The position numbers were made by a program, and so were the translations under genes. DNA of 64,000 nucleotides, from contig CAVEXN010000006.1 of the NCBI GenBank assembly GCA_963620035.1, positions 32,257 through 96,256 of the forward strand. The letters run 5' to 3'. Below the pieces are notes generated by a model. It saw nothing but the letters and a program-made list of their open reading frames with translations, had not been told where the DNA came from and searched no databases. Below, one piece after another: positions 27,492 through 34,989 of this stretch (positions are counted from its first letter, which is position 1; every line of letters starts with the position of its first letter). The DNA is from F23-D06 sp963620035 (GTDB lineage: Bacteria > Bacteroidota > Bacteroidia > Bacteroidales > WCHB1-69).

Positions 27492-28589
27492 TTAGAAAAC
27501 ATAGCCGATTTTGTCAATGGACAGATTATCCAACCCTGCCGGAAGGGTTTGAATGTCACCGAATTGGTAGATGTTCATAATGCCGTAGTCGTGGACTTTA
27601 TCTTTGCCACAGGTGAGGGTTATGTGTGTCGGCATCGGGGTACGGTAACGGTATCCGTACGACGTTTTGGAGTTCTTGCCGCCAGTTCCGGAGTGGTAGG
27701 CTGAAAGGTCAAAAAAGGGAGAAAGGGAGAGATTGTATGTCTTGTCGTTGCCGGAGAACGAAATGCCGTTGTCTTCCGAGAATGAGAACAACGGAAAGGT
27801 GGTTTCCCTGCCGGGAAGAACATGGAATGTATATTCCTGTAGGTCTTCAAGGGTCAGGCCTTTGAAGAGGCTGAGGTAGTTCTCTTCGGTTTGTTTCAAC
27901 TCTGCAATCATAGCCTTTACGGCTTCGGCGGAATAGGCTGTTTCTTGCTCGCCGGAAGCCAGTTGGTACTGGTCTTGTCTGCTTTTGTTGATGACATCGG
28001 CGGCTTCTTGCGCTTTCTGCCGGTCAGTTCTTTGAACCGTCTTGGTCTTGTTGGAGGGTATTTGGGTCACGACACCGTCAATGATTTTGGTTTCAACAAA
28101 GGCGGCTTCCGTCTGGGTGAAGGAGGGGTCTGCATAATTGCTGAAGAAGTCCGGCGCGGAATCTGTGGTTACAGTGTAGTCGATGATGCCGTCTGAAGGC
28201 AGCGTCGGCAAACCTTCATTGAAGAGGGAACAAAGGAGTTTGCCTTTGTCTTGTGCCGGGGACAACTCTACCAGATAGGCGTGTCTGTAGTCGGGAACCT
28301 CAATGGCCTGTATCTGCACTTGGTGAAGCCGGTAGTGGGTGCGGTTTTCGGATATGATGTGCGAGAGCCCGAGCAGCGACTGCGCATGTTCGGCATAGTA
28401 ACCTTTGAGATCGCGTACTTTTATGGTCTTTACGGTGATTTTGAAGGCCGTAGTGGGCAAGGCGTACCTGAAAGAGTTGCCTTTGACGGCAACGCCGCTG
28501 TCGAGCGGAAGGGGAAGTACATTTTTCTGTGCCTTGGCGGGGACCAGAAGCAGGCAGAGTGTAGCGAAGAAGAGAACCGATTGTTTCAT
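27492..28589 (-). CDS. DUF4831 family secreted protein
   Basis: The 365-residue protein has a signal peptide (KQSVLFFATLCLLLVPAKAQ) and the DUF4831 pattern: FRYALPTTAFKITVKTIKVR near residue 40, a central region rich in charged residues (TVQRTDRQKAQEAADVINKS), and DLQEYTFHVLPGRETTFPLF near residue 245. The family is confined to Bacteroidota and has no known function; by its signal peptide it is exported. It sits 36 bp below the zinc metallopeptidase gene. Confidence 0.85.
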   Translation of the reverse strand: MKQSVLFFATLCLLLVPAKAQKNVLPLPLDSGVAVKGNSFRYALPTTAFKITVKTIKVRDLKGYYAEHAQSLLGLSHIISENRTHYRLHQVQIQAIEVPDYRHAYLVELSPAQDKGKLLCSLFNEGLPTLPSDGIIDYTVTTDSAPDFFSNYADPSFTQTEAAFVETKIIDGVVTQIPSNKTKTVQRTDRQKAQEAADVINKSRQDQYQLASGEQETAYSAEAVKAMIAELKQTEENYLSLFKGLTLEDLQEYTFHVLPGRETTFPLFSFSEDNGISFSGNDKTYNLSLSPFFDLSAYHSGTGGKNSKTSYGYRYRTPMPTHITLTCGKDKVHDYGIMNIYQFGDIQTLPAGLDNLSIDKIGYVF

Positions 28590-28625
28590 AGATCCTGTAT
28601 TGGTGCAAATTGACAGATTGTTGTT

Positions 28626-29312
28626 TTAGTCGCGACGGCCTGCTAACAAAGCGATATAATAAAGCAGGGTTGCCAATGAGGAGAGGGCGGCGATGAGGTA
28701 GGTGCGGGCGGCCCACTTGAGCGCATCTTGGGCGCATATGGTCTCGCGGCCGCTGGTGATGCCCGTGTTCTCGAGCCATGCCACGGCACGGGCGGAGGCA
28801 TTGTATTCTACCGGAAGGGTGATGATGGAGAACAAGGTGGTCAAGGCGAAGAGCACAATGCCGAGGATGAGCACCGCCTCGCCGAGCACGGATGAGAAAC
28901 CGAGAAGCACGATGCCGGCCAGCAGGATCCATTGTGACCAGTTGGCGCCGAATTGCACTATGGGCACAAGCCTTGAACGCATATTGAGCCAGTGGTAGGC
29001 GGTGGCATGTTGCACAGCATGGCCGCACTCGTGGGCGGCAACTGCGGCGGCGGCGATGCTGCAGCCTGAATAAACGTCAGGACTCAAGTTGACGGTTTTG
29101 TTCTGCGGGTTGTAATGGTCTGTGAGATGCCCTTGCACGCTTGTTATGCGGACATCGTAGATGCCGTTGTCTCGCAACATCTTTTCAGCAACCTGTTGCC
29201 CGGTAAGCCCGCTGCTGAGCCGCATTTTGGAATACTTGGCGATTCTTGAGTTCAGAACTTTGCTGACGATGAAACTCAACAGCATGAAGACGATGAAAAT
29301 GATCCAGTACAT
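28626..29312 (-). CDS. YugP-type zinc metallopeptidase, membrane-bound
   Basis: The 228-residue protein belongs to the Zn_peptidase_2 (YugP) family. It has an N-terminal membrane anchor (WIIFIVFMLLSFIVSKVLNS), the zinc motif HECGH at residues 94-98 (VAAHECGHAVQH), and two or three further hydrophobic helices (ILLAGIVLLGFSSVLGEAVL, LIAALSSLATLLYYIALLAG). The EYNAS-containing segment (FSIITLPVEYNASARAVAWL) supplies the probable third zinc ligand region. It is predicted to act at the inner membrane; the substrate is unknown. Confidence 0.92.
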   Translation of the reverse strand: MYWIIFIVFMLLSFIVSKVLNSRIAKYSKMRLSSGLTGQQVAEKMLRDNGIYDVRITSVQGHLTDHYNPQNKTVNLSPDVYSGCSIAAAAVAAHECGHAVQHATAYHWLNMRSRLVPIVQFGANWSQWILLAGIVLLGFSSVLGEAVLILGIVLFALTTLFSIITLPVEYNASARAVAWLENTGITSGRETICAQDALKWAARTYLIAALSSLATLLYYIALLAGRRD

Positions 29313-29347
29313 GATGGTCTTGTTTTTTTACGGTGTAATATAGCGGC

Positions 29348-29356
29348 GCAAAGGTA
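29348..29356 (-). promoter_or_regulatory. -7 promoter box for the YugP-type peptidase operon
   Basis: TACCTTTGC on the minus strand lies 35 nt before the ATG at 29312. The downstream genes to 25978 are closely spaced and may share it. Confidence 0.55.
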
Positions 29357-29399
29357 TGCTTTTTTTGTTGCAACCCGATGATGGTTTTCATGAAAAACA

Positions 29400-29488
29400 C
29401 GGCTACCGCATGAAAGTGACTTAAGACTTGAGACTTAAGAGGCGTTACGCGTGTCGTTCCAACTTTTACCATAAGTCTTAAGTCAGCC
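29400..29488 (-). repeat. Dispersed 89-bp repeat, copy 1 (left end of inverted-repeat-bounded segment)
   Basis: Read on the minus strand, this matches 44441-44529 (plus) at 79 of 89 positions by eye. The shared core includes GCGTAACGCCTCTTAAGTCT. Within it, GACTTAAGACTT at one end and AAGTCTTAAGTC further in are inverted repeats. The outer end CGGCTACCGCATGAA also recurs, inverted, at 29980-29994. Confidence 0.8.
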
Positions 29489-29496
29489 CGAGGATT

Positions 29497-29853
29497 GTGC
29501 TCTGGAATAAAAAGTTTTACATAGACATTTTTATCAACTGCCTGACCGAGCTGCATTGCCGTCACTTGAAATCGGATATCGCCCATTACATCAACTCCAT
29601 TACGGAGAAAATGGTCCATAAATGGTCGACAAGGTCCTCTTTGGCAGAGAAACTGGTCAATATTCTTGTCTTTGTGGCCGACAAACAAGAAATTGCTACG
29701 GACGATATCGTTTCCGAATTCGGGTTCACTTCCACCACTGCCAAGCGTTACATGCGCCAACACACAGAGTTCGGATACCTTGAGGCGCATGGCTGCAATA
29801 AAAATCGCAGTTATAGCATAGTCGAGCGTTTGACCGGCGACAGTATTATCTGA
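29497..29853 (+). CDS. Winged-helix-like protein, probably a gene fragment inside a repeat-bounded segment
   Basis: The frame of 118 codons starts at a GTG. Its second half reads like a winged-helix DNA-binding domain: LVNILVFVADKQEIATDDIV, SEFGFTSTTAKRYMRQ as the recognition helix region, then a wing-like GYLEAHGCNKNRSYSI. There is no convincing N-terminus, so it may be the 3' end of a longer regulator or Fic-type protein. It lies precisely between inverted copies of the dispersed repeat, which suggests it belongs to, or was trapped by, a mobile segment. No promoter is visible. Confidence 0.5.
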   Translation: MLWNKKFYIDIFINCLTELHCRHLKSDIAHYINSITEKMVHKWSTRSSLAEKLVNILVFVADKQEIATDDIVSEFGFTSTTAKRYMRQHTEFGYLEAHGCNKNRSYSIVERLTGDSII

Positions 29854-29874
29854 CATTATCGCAGAACGATTTCA

Positions 29875-29994
29875 GACTTGAGAGGCGTTGCTGTTGTCCC
29901 TCACCGAGGCTAATCAACGTGGGATTGGAAACGGAACAATAAGCGTAACGCCTCTAAGGTCTAAGTTTTATAATCTAAATTCATGCGGTAGTCG
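29875..29994 (+). repeat. Dispersed repeat, divergent copy 3 (right end of inverted-repeat-bounded segment)
   Basis: GCGTAACGCCTCTAAGGTCT at 29943 onward and TTCATGCGGTAGTCG at 29980-29994 correspond to the core and outer end of copies 1 and 2. A second, inverted partial core (GACTTGAGAGGCGTT, 29875-29889) lies before it and pairs with the first, with about 50 bp of unrelated sequence between. Confidence 0.65.
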
Positions 29995-30389
29995 TAATCC
30001 AAAAAGTCACAGTATTCGTACCAAAAGGTTGATAGTGAAAATGAAAACCGAAAAAGAAATATTGAAAAAATTTATGACGTTGCGCTAAAAAACGCAAAAA
30101 ACGGTACGTTTCTGCAATTTAAACGTACCAGTTTTTCATCTTTTTCTTGCAAAGAGAATGATTAAACGCTGCAAAAGTAATAAAAAACTATTTGTAAAAG
30201 TATTGTTGCCGCAGAAAAGAACTGAAAAGAAACAATTTGATTCGTTTGCATGATGTAATATGTTTATAATCAATACGCTAAAATAAAATATTTCTCTTTG
30301 CAAGAGAAGTAGAATAGTGAAAAAATATAATTTTATAGAATTAAGATTTAATTTATGAGCTGTAATTTCAAAATACTTTGTGGATTAAT
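29995..30389. other. AT-rich stretch without a supported gene
   Basis: This stretch lies between the repeat copy and the peptide locus. It holds a 15-codon frame at 30041-30088 (MKTEKEILKKFMTLR) that looks like a gene start cut short, a terminator hairpin at 30103-30129, and about 250 bp of AT-rich sequence in which I see no coding frame. Confidence 0.6.
30103..30135. terminator. Bidirectional terminator-like hairpin
   Basis: A perfect 9-bp stem GGTACGTTT / AAACGTACC with a 9-nt loop is followed by AGTTTTT on the plus strand and by GTTTTTTGCGTTTTTT on the minus strand. It would insulate the peptide locus from the segment to its left. Confidence 0.6.
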
Positions 30390-30397
30390 ATGACAAC

Positions 30398-30467
30398 AGA
30401 GAAAGCCGAATCGCTGGACAGGATGTAGGCATAGAGAAAGTCGAGTCGCTCGATAGGATGAAGACAT
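30398..30467 (+). repeat. Two tandem 35-bp copies in the precursor leader
   Basis: 30398-30432 and 30433-30467 are adjacent direct copies that differ at 6 of 35 positions. Each contains GA-AAG-YC-GA-RTCGCT and a following GGATG. Because 35 is not a multiple of three, the duplication changes reading frame and separates an upstream ATG (30390) from the precursor frame. Confidence 0.85.
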
Positions 30468-30634
30468 CAATCAAAAAAATTATTGAAACTATGAGAAATT
30501 ATTCAAAAGCTAAAATGATTGCAAAGAACCTCGCAACTGGCTCTTACGCTGCAGGATGCCCTGAAAAGGATCGAGGGGTCGAAATTCGTTCTCCTAAACC
30601 AACGGGTTGCCTCAATTGCGAGCGTACAAAGTAA
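30458..30634 (+). CDS. Cys-containing RiPP-precursor-like peptide (58 residues)
   Basis: From the ATG at 30458 the frame gives 58 residues. A Lys-rich, helical leader-like part (MKTSIKKIIETMRNYSKAKM) is followed by NLATGSYAAGCPEKDRG, a Pro/Ser linker and a C-terminal CLNCERTK. There are three Cys (residues 34, 51 and 54) and no signal peptide. A second ATG at 30491 would give 47 residues. The combination of a charged leader, a small GSYAAGC junction and a Cys-rich core, followed by a PqqD-like gene, is what a RiPP precursor looks like. I cannot name a precursor family. An older start at 30390 (MTTEK...) appears to have been disconnected by the 35-bp duplication. Confidence 0.6.
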   Translation: MKTSIKKIIETMRNYSKAKMIAKNLATGSYAAGCPEKDRGVEIRSPKPTGCLNCERTK

Positions 30635-30721
30635 TCTTTGCAAACAATTAGGAAGTAGTCTCCCCTATAGAACGGGAGGTTCCTTCTTTCTCTTTTTTAT
30701 TCAAAACACACACAAAAATAT

Positions 30722-31102
30722 ATGTTGATAAGACAAAGCAAGAACACTTTCATAAGAGTGACAGAAAGATATGGCTACATTACTAATCAGATGACCCGCC
30801 ATGACAGAACATACGACGAAAATGGCGCTGATTGGTTGAGAGAGATAACCCGAGAAACGCAAAATATTGACGACATAATTGATCGCCTTCAAAAAAATTA
30901 TTGCGATGTAGATACTGAGACACTCAAGTCCGATTTCATAGAATTTGCTGAAAGTTTGGCAAGAGACTATTGCGCTCGCTGTCTTGTCCGTAATTATAAT
31001 GAAAGCGGAGGCGACATGTTTGCGGTGAACCACCATTTCTGCGATGTGGCTTTTTTGAACAAGAAAATTGTTGAAGAATACAAAGAAAAAGGATTGCTAT
31101 AA
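30722..31102 (+). CDS. PqqD-like RiPP recognition element protein
   Basis: The 126-residue protein fits the PqqD/RRE fold along residues 1-85: an N-terminal beta hairpin (NTFIRVTERYGYITNQ), the DENGADWLREI helix equivalent to the NetGa-x-iw motif, QNIDDIIDRLQKNY, and the D-x-x-x-L-x-x-D-F-x-E-F helix (DTETLKSDFIEFAESL). PqqD-like proteins bind the leader of a RiPP precursor and present it to the modifying enzyme. The C-terminal 40 residues add two Cys (CARC) and a final helix not typical of PqqD. Its stop overlaps the next start (TAATG). Family assignment is from pattern only. Confidence 0.6.
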   Translation: MLIRQSKNTFIRVTERYGYITNQMTRHDRTYDENGADWLREITRETQNIDDIIDRLQKNYCDVDTETLKSDFIEFAESLARDYCARCLVRNYNESGGDMFAVNHHFCDVAFLNKKIVEEYKEKGLL

Positions 31103-31395
31103 TGGAAGTTAATGATATTAAAGACTTGTTGGAGCTGATTATTTGTGTATTAGGCGTAGTTATACCACTGTTTTTTTTGATTAAGGAACACTATGGCAAG
31201 AAAAAGCGGGAATTAGCTCAGCAGGTAATTGCGTATTATTGCTTGCAGGAGGAAGCCGTAAAATGGATAGAGACAATTGCATCTACAGCAAAGAAAGTAA
31301 AAGTGCAACTGCGTGAACGTGCCTCTAAACATGAAGATAATGTGTCGCACATATATCCAAAAATGACAATAAAAGAGGCTTCAAAATATCTGTAA
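31102..31395 (+). CDS. Small single-pass membrane protein in the RiPP-like locus
   Basis: The 97-residue protein has one membrane helix near residues 12-28 (LIICVLGVVIPLFFLIKEHY), then a basic, helical cytoplasmic tail (KKKRELAQQVIAYYCLQEEA and onward). I do not recognise a family. Both its start and its stop overlap neighbouring genes by one base (TAATG), so it is translated as part of a tight three-gene unit with the PqqD-like gene and the hydrolase. A scaffold or export-accessory role is conceivable but unsupported. Confidence 0.7.
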   Translation: MEVNDIKDLLELIICVLGVVIPLFFLIKEHYGKKKRELAQQVIAYYCLQEEAVKWIETIASTAKKVKVQLRERASKHEDNVSHIYPKMTIKEASKYL

Positions 31396-32146
31396 TGCTA
31401 ATCGATACCCATATCCACGTCGGCCAGTTCCGCGAACATTATTATGATCCGTCAACTATTCATCGGTTGGTAGAGCAATTAAGGATAGATTATTATGCAG
31501 TCTCTTCAACCACAATGTGCGAAGAAGACTATCCGAAAGTCATCGACGAAATCCATAAACTTGTTGATATGGATGAAAAGAAAGTGCTCCCAGTAATGTG
31601 GATTACACCAACAGAACTAAAAGGGAACATTGCTTGGTTTCTGGAATCGGGTATCAAATGGAAGTGTTTGAAAGTTCACCCGTTTTACCCCCCCCCAATC
31701 ATTGGCGGCCTGACGGTGGTCAATTTCAAGAAGTTATAGATGTTTCAAGAGAGTATGATCTGCCATTGCTCATACATACAGGGAACGATGAAATTTGTCC
31801 TTGCGGCAAGTACGAATCGTTGGTTGCGAATAATCCAGATGTTGTTTTTATCCTTGCTCATGGAAGACCATTGACACAGATTGTTCTTTTGCTTCACAAT
31901 TATTCTAATGCCTATGCAGATTCGGCTTTTATGCCAATAACAGATATGTTTCAGATTATACGAGAAGGACTGTCCCATAAATTATTATGGGGAACAGATA
32001 TGTGTATTCCGAAGTGTTATCGTCCTAAAGAGGATATGCGAGCCTATTAACAAAGGAAATTGAAATTATTCAAAGAAGTATGCAAAAATGCTCAATATGA
32101 ACAGGTGACTTTCAGAAATGCCGTAAAATTATGGAATCTCTGTTGA
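31395..32146 (+). pseudogene. Amidohydrolase-type TIM-barrel hydrolase, broken by a poly-C frameshift and a nonsense codon
   Basis: The N-terminal frame begins MLIDTHIHVGQF, the metal-binding HxH of amidohydrolases, and runs to KVHPFYPPP. In the C9 tract at 31688-31696 the frame is lost. The rest follows in another frame (PNHWRPDGGQFQEVIDVSRE, LPLLIHTGNDE, VVFILAHGRP, LLWGTDMCIP), which carries the expected later metal-site His and Asp. Ten or seven C would restore the frame. A second lesion, TAA at 32048-32050, interrupts this frame; beyond it the frame continues (QRKLKLFKEVCKNAQYEQ, FRNAVKLWNLC) to a TGA at 32146, matching the usual family C-terminus. Two independent lesions favour a true pseudogene. 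Its substrate in the locus is unknown. Confidence 0.75.
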
Positions 32147-32207
32147 ATTTTTATCATTGCTGTCCGATTGATTTCTGAAACTCAAAAACAGCCATTGTCT
32201 GGTGAAA

Positions 32208-32250
32208 AACAAGAGGGGGACACCGCTGTGGGCATCTCCCTCTGTCAGAA
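32208..32250 (-). terminator. Terminator of the cobalamin-riboswitch operon
   Basis: On the minus strand a GAGGGAGAT... / ...GTCCCCCTC stem is followed by TTGTTTTT, about 25 nt after the stop of the T9SS-sorted protein gene. Confidence 0.6.
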
Positions 32251-32270
32251 TAATGGTGGTGTGAAAATAC

Positions 32271-33755
32271 TTATTGTTTTATGATTTTTATGTTTTGCCC
32301 GTTGACATTGAGCAGGTAGAAGCCGTTTTCGAGACCGCTCAGGTCGATGGTGGTGTTGCCGTCCAGCTGTTCGGTGCGGACCAGTTTGCCGGAGATGTCA
32401 TAGAGGTATGCTACATTCACCGTTTCGCCGCAGACGACGGTGCAGTGGTCGGATACGGGGTTGGGATAGACGGCGATGCGTGCTTTTTCGGCCGGGATCT
32501 CTCTGACGGCGGCAGGTGTCCAGCCGTTGAGGACGGCCACTCCTGACAAGTCAAATCCGCTGCTGGCGAACGGGGTGGGGTAAGGGTCGTTGATGATTTG
32601 CCCGTACTGGTCGCGTGTGCCGTATTGCGGGTCGATGGAGCCGACAACGTCAACCAGTCTGATGTGGGTGATGCTGTTGATGTCGATGCCGGCACTGTCG
32701 GCAAGCTGGGTCAGGTCAAAGGGGGTGCCCCAGCCGATGCGGTACTTGCCGGCGAGGTTGTCGATTTTGGTGGCGTCAACGCTGCCGCCGTTGCCGATCT
32801 GTATGCTGTCTTGCGTGTTGGAGGTGGCGGGGAAACGTACATAACGCTCGCCGTCAGAACTTACTTCCACAAATGCCAGTTCCAAGAAGGTGTCGTTCAA
32901 CGCATTCTCGAATACGGCAAAGTCGTAGCCGTCCCCGTTTTGGATGGGAATATCGAAGGTGAGCACGGCCGTGCCGCCGTCGCCGAGGCTTACGACACCG
33001 GTTGTCGTAACGGTAGAGGCAGCGCCTGTGCCGTCTTGGTCTGTGCCGTACGAGGCTAAAGCAGTGGGTGAAGCAATGTCCTGATAGCCGCGCGTGATCT
33101 GGCAGCCTGTAGCCCAGCCCAAGATGGCGGGATCTTCGCAATGGATGGCCTGACACCCCGGCGTGCCTACGATGCCGTCAAATATGGTGTCCGGCACAAC
33201 GGGTGTTGGGGGCGTTGGCGGTGTGACGGTGTCGGGCGTCTGGGTCGGGTCGCTCACATAGTAGAGGGTGGCATTGTCAAAGGTGCATCCTCCCCATTCT
33301 TGCAAACTGAATGCCTCTCCGGTCTGTAATTCGTCGCCAAGTCCGCTGTACCAATAACTTCCGCTCGTATAGGTCAACATGTCGCCTGTGATGGTGAGGT
33401 CGAGGGTGGAGTCTTGGTAGGTTACGCCTTCAACCCAGCTGGTGACGTTGATGTTGATGCGGCTGTCGGCAACATTCATTTCATTGAAGAACTCCTGAAC
33501 GGTCTTTGAACCGTTCCAGGCATAACCATAAACTACACCGACGGGGTCGTCGTTGTTGCAGAAGTAGAAGCCGGCGGCAATGCGGTTGCTGCCTTGTCCG
33601 ATCCAAAATTGGATTTGTGCAGTGTCAACTGCGGTCGTGACGGCTTTGCCGCCGGGGTTGAACTTTGTCCCACCGTTCTGGTACGGATACGGTGACTGGG
33701 CGAAAATGGTGCCTGTAAGCAACATAGTTGCAAATAATAAAAAATTCTTTTTCAT
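32271..33755 (-). CDS. Secreted surface protein with T9SS type A sorting domain, in a cobalamin-riboswitch operon
   Basis: The protein is about 494 residues, taking the ATG at 33755 that opens a signal peptide (KKNFLLFATMLLTGTIFAQ); a further ATG lies 9 nt upstream. Two domains can be seen. The first (about 20-165) has QIQFWIGQGSNRIAAGFYFC. After a Pro/Thr linker, the second (about 195-415) has GDGYDFAVFENALNDTFLEL and AGKYRIGWGTPFDLTQLADS. The C-terminal 70 residues are a T9SS sorting domain (IAVYPNPVSDHCTVV, LYDISGKLVR, GFYLLNVNG, ending KIIKQ). It should be exported by the PorU/PorV system. Placement behind a cobalamin riboswitch and a BtuG-like gene suggests a corrinoid-binding role, which is inference. 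Confidence 0.8.
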   Translation of the reverse strand: MKKNFLLFATMLLTGTIFAQSPYPYQNGGTKFNPGGKAVTTAVDTAQIQFWIGQGSNRIAAGFYFCNNDDPVGVVYGYAWNGSKTVQEFFNEMNVADSRININVTSWVEGVTYQDSTLDLTITGDMLTYTSGSYWYSGLGDELQTGEAFSLQEWGGCTFDNATLYYVSDPTQTPDTVTPPTPPTPVVPDTIFDGIVGTPGCQAIHCEDPAILGWATGCQITRGYQDIASPTALASYGTDQDGTGAASTVTTTGVVSLGDGGTAVLTFDIPIQNGDGYDFAVFENALNDTFLELAFVEVSSDGERYVRFPATSNTQDSIQIGNGGSVDATKIDNLAGKYRIGWGTPFDLTQLADSAGIDINSITHIRLVDVVGSIDPQYGTRDQYGQIINDPYPTPFASSGFDLSGVAVLNGWTPAAVREIPAEKARIAVYPNPVSDHCTVVCGETVNVAYLYDISGKLVRTEQLDGNTTIDLSGLENGFYLLNVNGQNIKIIKQ

Positions 33756-33809
33756 AGCGTTCATAATCTTTTTATGTGTTATAATGAATAATGGATGTTA
33801 AATGTCAGC

Positions 33810-34883
33810 CTAGTTTTTTATCAATATCGTTCCAGGATTCAACCCGACAGCAAAAGAGAATTTCTTTTTCCCGTTTTTGTCAAAGCAGTAAACGTCTCCG
33901 TTAACGGTAAAGTCGTAGGCATCAGAGATGTAAACGTCGCCATTGAGACTGTTGACGGTGATGCCGTAAGGTCGCTTGAGCGAGGTGCCGTCGGTGATGA
34001 AGTTTTCGTTGGAAATCCGGTCGCTCTCCAAGTCCATTACCTTGATCCAGTAGTTGTAGGTGTTGTAGTCGCTGTAGTAAAGATAGGCGTATTTCCCGGA
34101 GATGGCAAAGTTCAGCACCTCCCGGTCGTATGTCTTGATGACCTGGTCGGTCGTGGCATCTATTTTCTGAAAGTTGTAGGGTATGGAACCGTAATTGCCG
34201 CGCGAGGCGACATATACGTATTTGTCGTCGTAACTTTGTATGATGTAAGGGTTTGTCGAGACCTCTATGGTGCTTAGCAGGGTGAAAGTGGCGATGTCGA
34301 ACACAGATACTGTCTTGCCGTAGTCGGGGTAGTTGAGACCGCCGGAGTTTGCAACGTACAGTTTTCCGTTGCATACGCAGATGCCCTCGGGGTTGCTGCC
34401 CGAGTGTGCAGTGGCGTCAACGGTCAGGGTGGCGGTGTCGACACGCACTACATCGCCGTCAAAACAGCTTATGTAGGCCTTGTCGCGGTAAAAGGCCAGA
34501 CGTCGCGGCTGCTTGCCGTTCAGTTGTATGGCCTTGATGGATTTTGCATCCGACGGGTTCATTACATCCACACGGTTCGAGTTGTTGACGACGCAGTACA
34601 ACTTGTCGCCGTATAGTTGCAGGTCGTTGCCTGTGTCTCCCAATCCGCGCCCGTTGTTCTGAAGAAAGATGTCATTTGTCAGGTTGTTAGCGGTGTAGTC
34701 GTAGTAAGTCAGTGTGCTGTTGTTGTGTTGGTAGAGACCCTCGTTGAGCACATAAACCCCCTCTGCCTGATAGTCGACAGGTGGGGTGTTCGGGACTTGA
34801 GGCTCGGGTGGGTTGCAGGATGCCGCAAGCCAGACTCCCAGGAGGAGGATTAAGGTTCGTTTTGATGTCCGTGTCAGATTCAT
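33810..34883 (-). CDS. YncE/DUF5074-like beta-propeller lipoprotein, BtuG-like
   Basis: The 357-residue lipoprotein has lipobox LAASC (Cys at residue 23). Repeated propeller blades of about 45 residues include YVLNEGLYQHNNSTLTYYDY, GDKLYCVVNNSNRVDVMNP, KAYISCFDGDVVRVDTATL, GKLYVANSGGLNYPDYGKTV and KYVYVASRGNYGSIPY. Surface beta-propeller lipoproteins of this type include BtuG, which captures vitamin B12 with very high affinity in Bacteroides. It is the first gene after a cobalamin riboswitch with its own promoter, which supports a BtuG-like function. No btuB lies in the operon. Confidence 0.8.
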   Translation of the reverse strand: MNLTRTSKRTLILLLGVWLAASCNPPEPQVPNTPPVDYQAEGVYVLNEGLYQHNNSTLTYYDYTANNLTNDIFLQNNGRGLGDTGNDLQLYGDKLYCVVNNSNRVDVMNPSDAKSIKAIQLNGKQPRRLAFYRDKAYISCFDGDVVRVDTATLTVDATAHSGSNPEGICVCNGKLYVANSGGLNYPDYGKTVSVFDIATFTLLSTIEVSTNPYIIQSYDDKYVYVASRGNYGSIPYNFQKIDATTDQVIKTYDREVLNFAISGKYAYLYYSDYNTYNYWIKVMDLESDRISNENFITDGTSLKRPYGITVNSLNGDVYISDAYDFTVNGDVYCFDKNGKKKFSFAVGLNPGTILIKN

Positions 34884-34989
34884 TTCTTTCGCATTGTTTT
34901 ATTCACAAACTATGCTTCGGGGAAAATGGAAAAAGATCTGGACGGAATGTCCTGAAGTTTATTTGCCACGACCAGCCCATCTCCCGAAG

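Noticed and set aside
29185..29856. 223-codon minus-strand frame across repeat copy 1 and the winged-helix ORF
   Set aside because: Its similarity to a frame at 44.4-44.6 kb comes only from the shared DNA repeat, not from protein conservation.
30519..30728. 69-codon frame overlapping the precursor peptide
   Set aside because: Out of frame with the precursor, starts at a non-ATG codon and ends in a low-complexity Phe-rich tail; the precursor frame is better supported.
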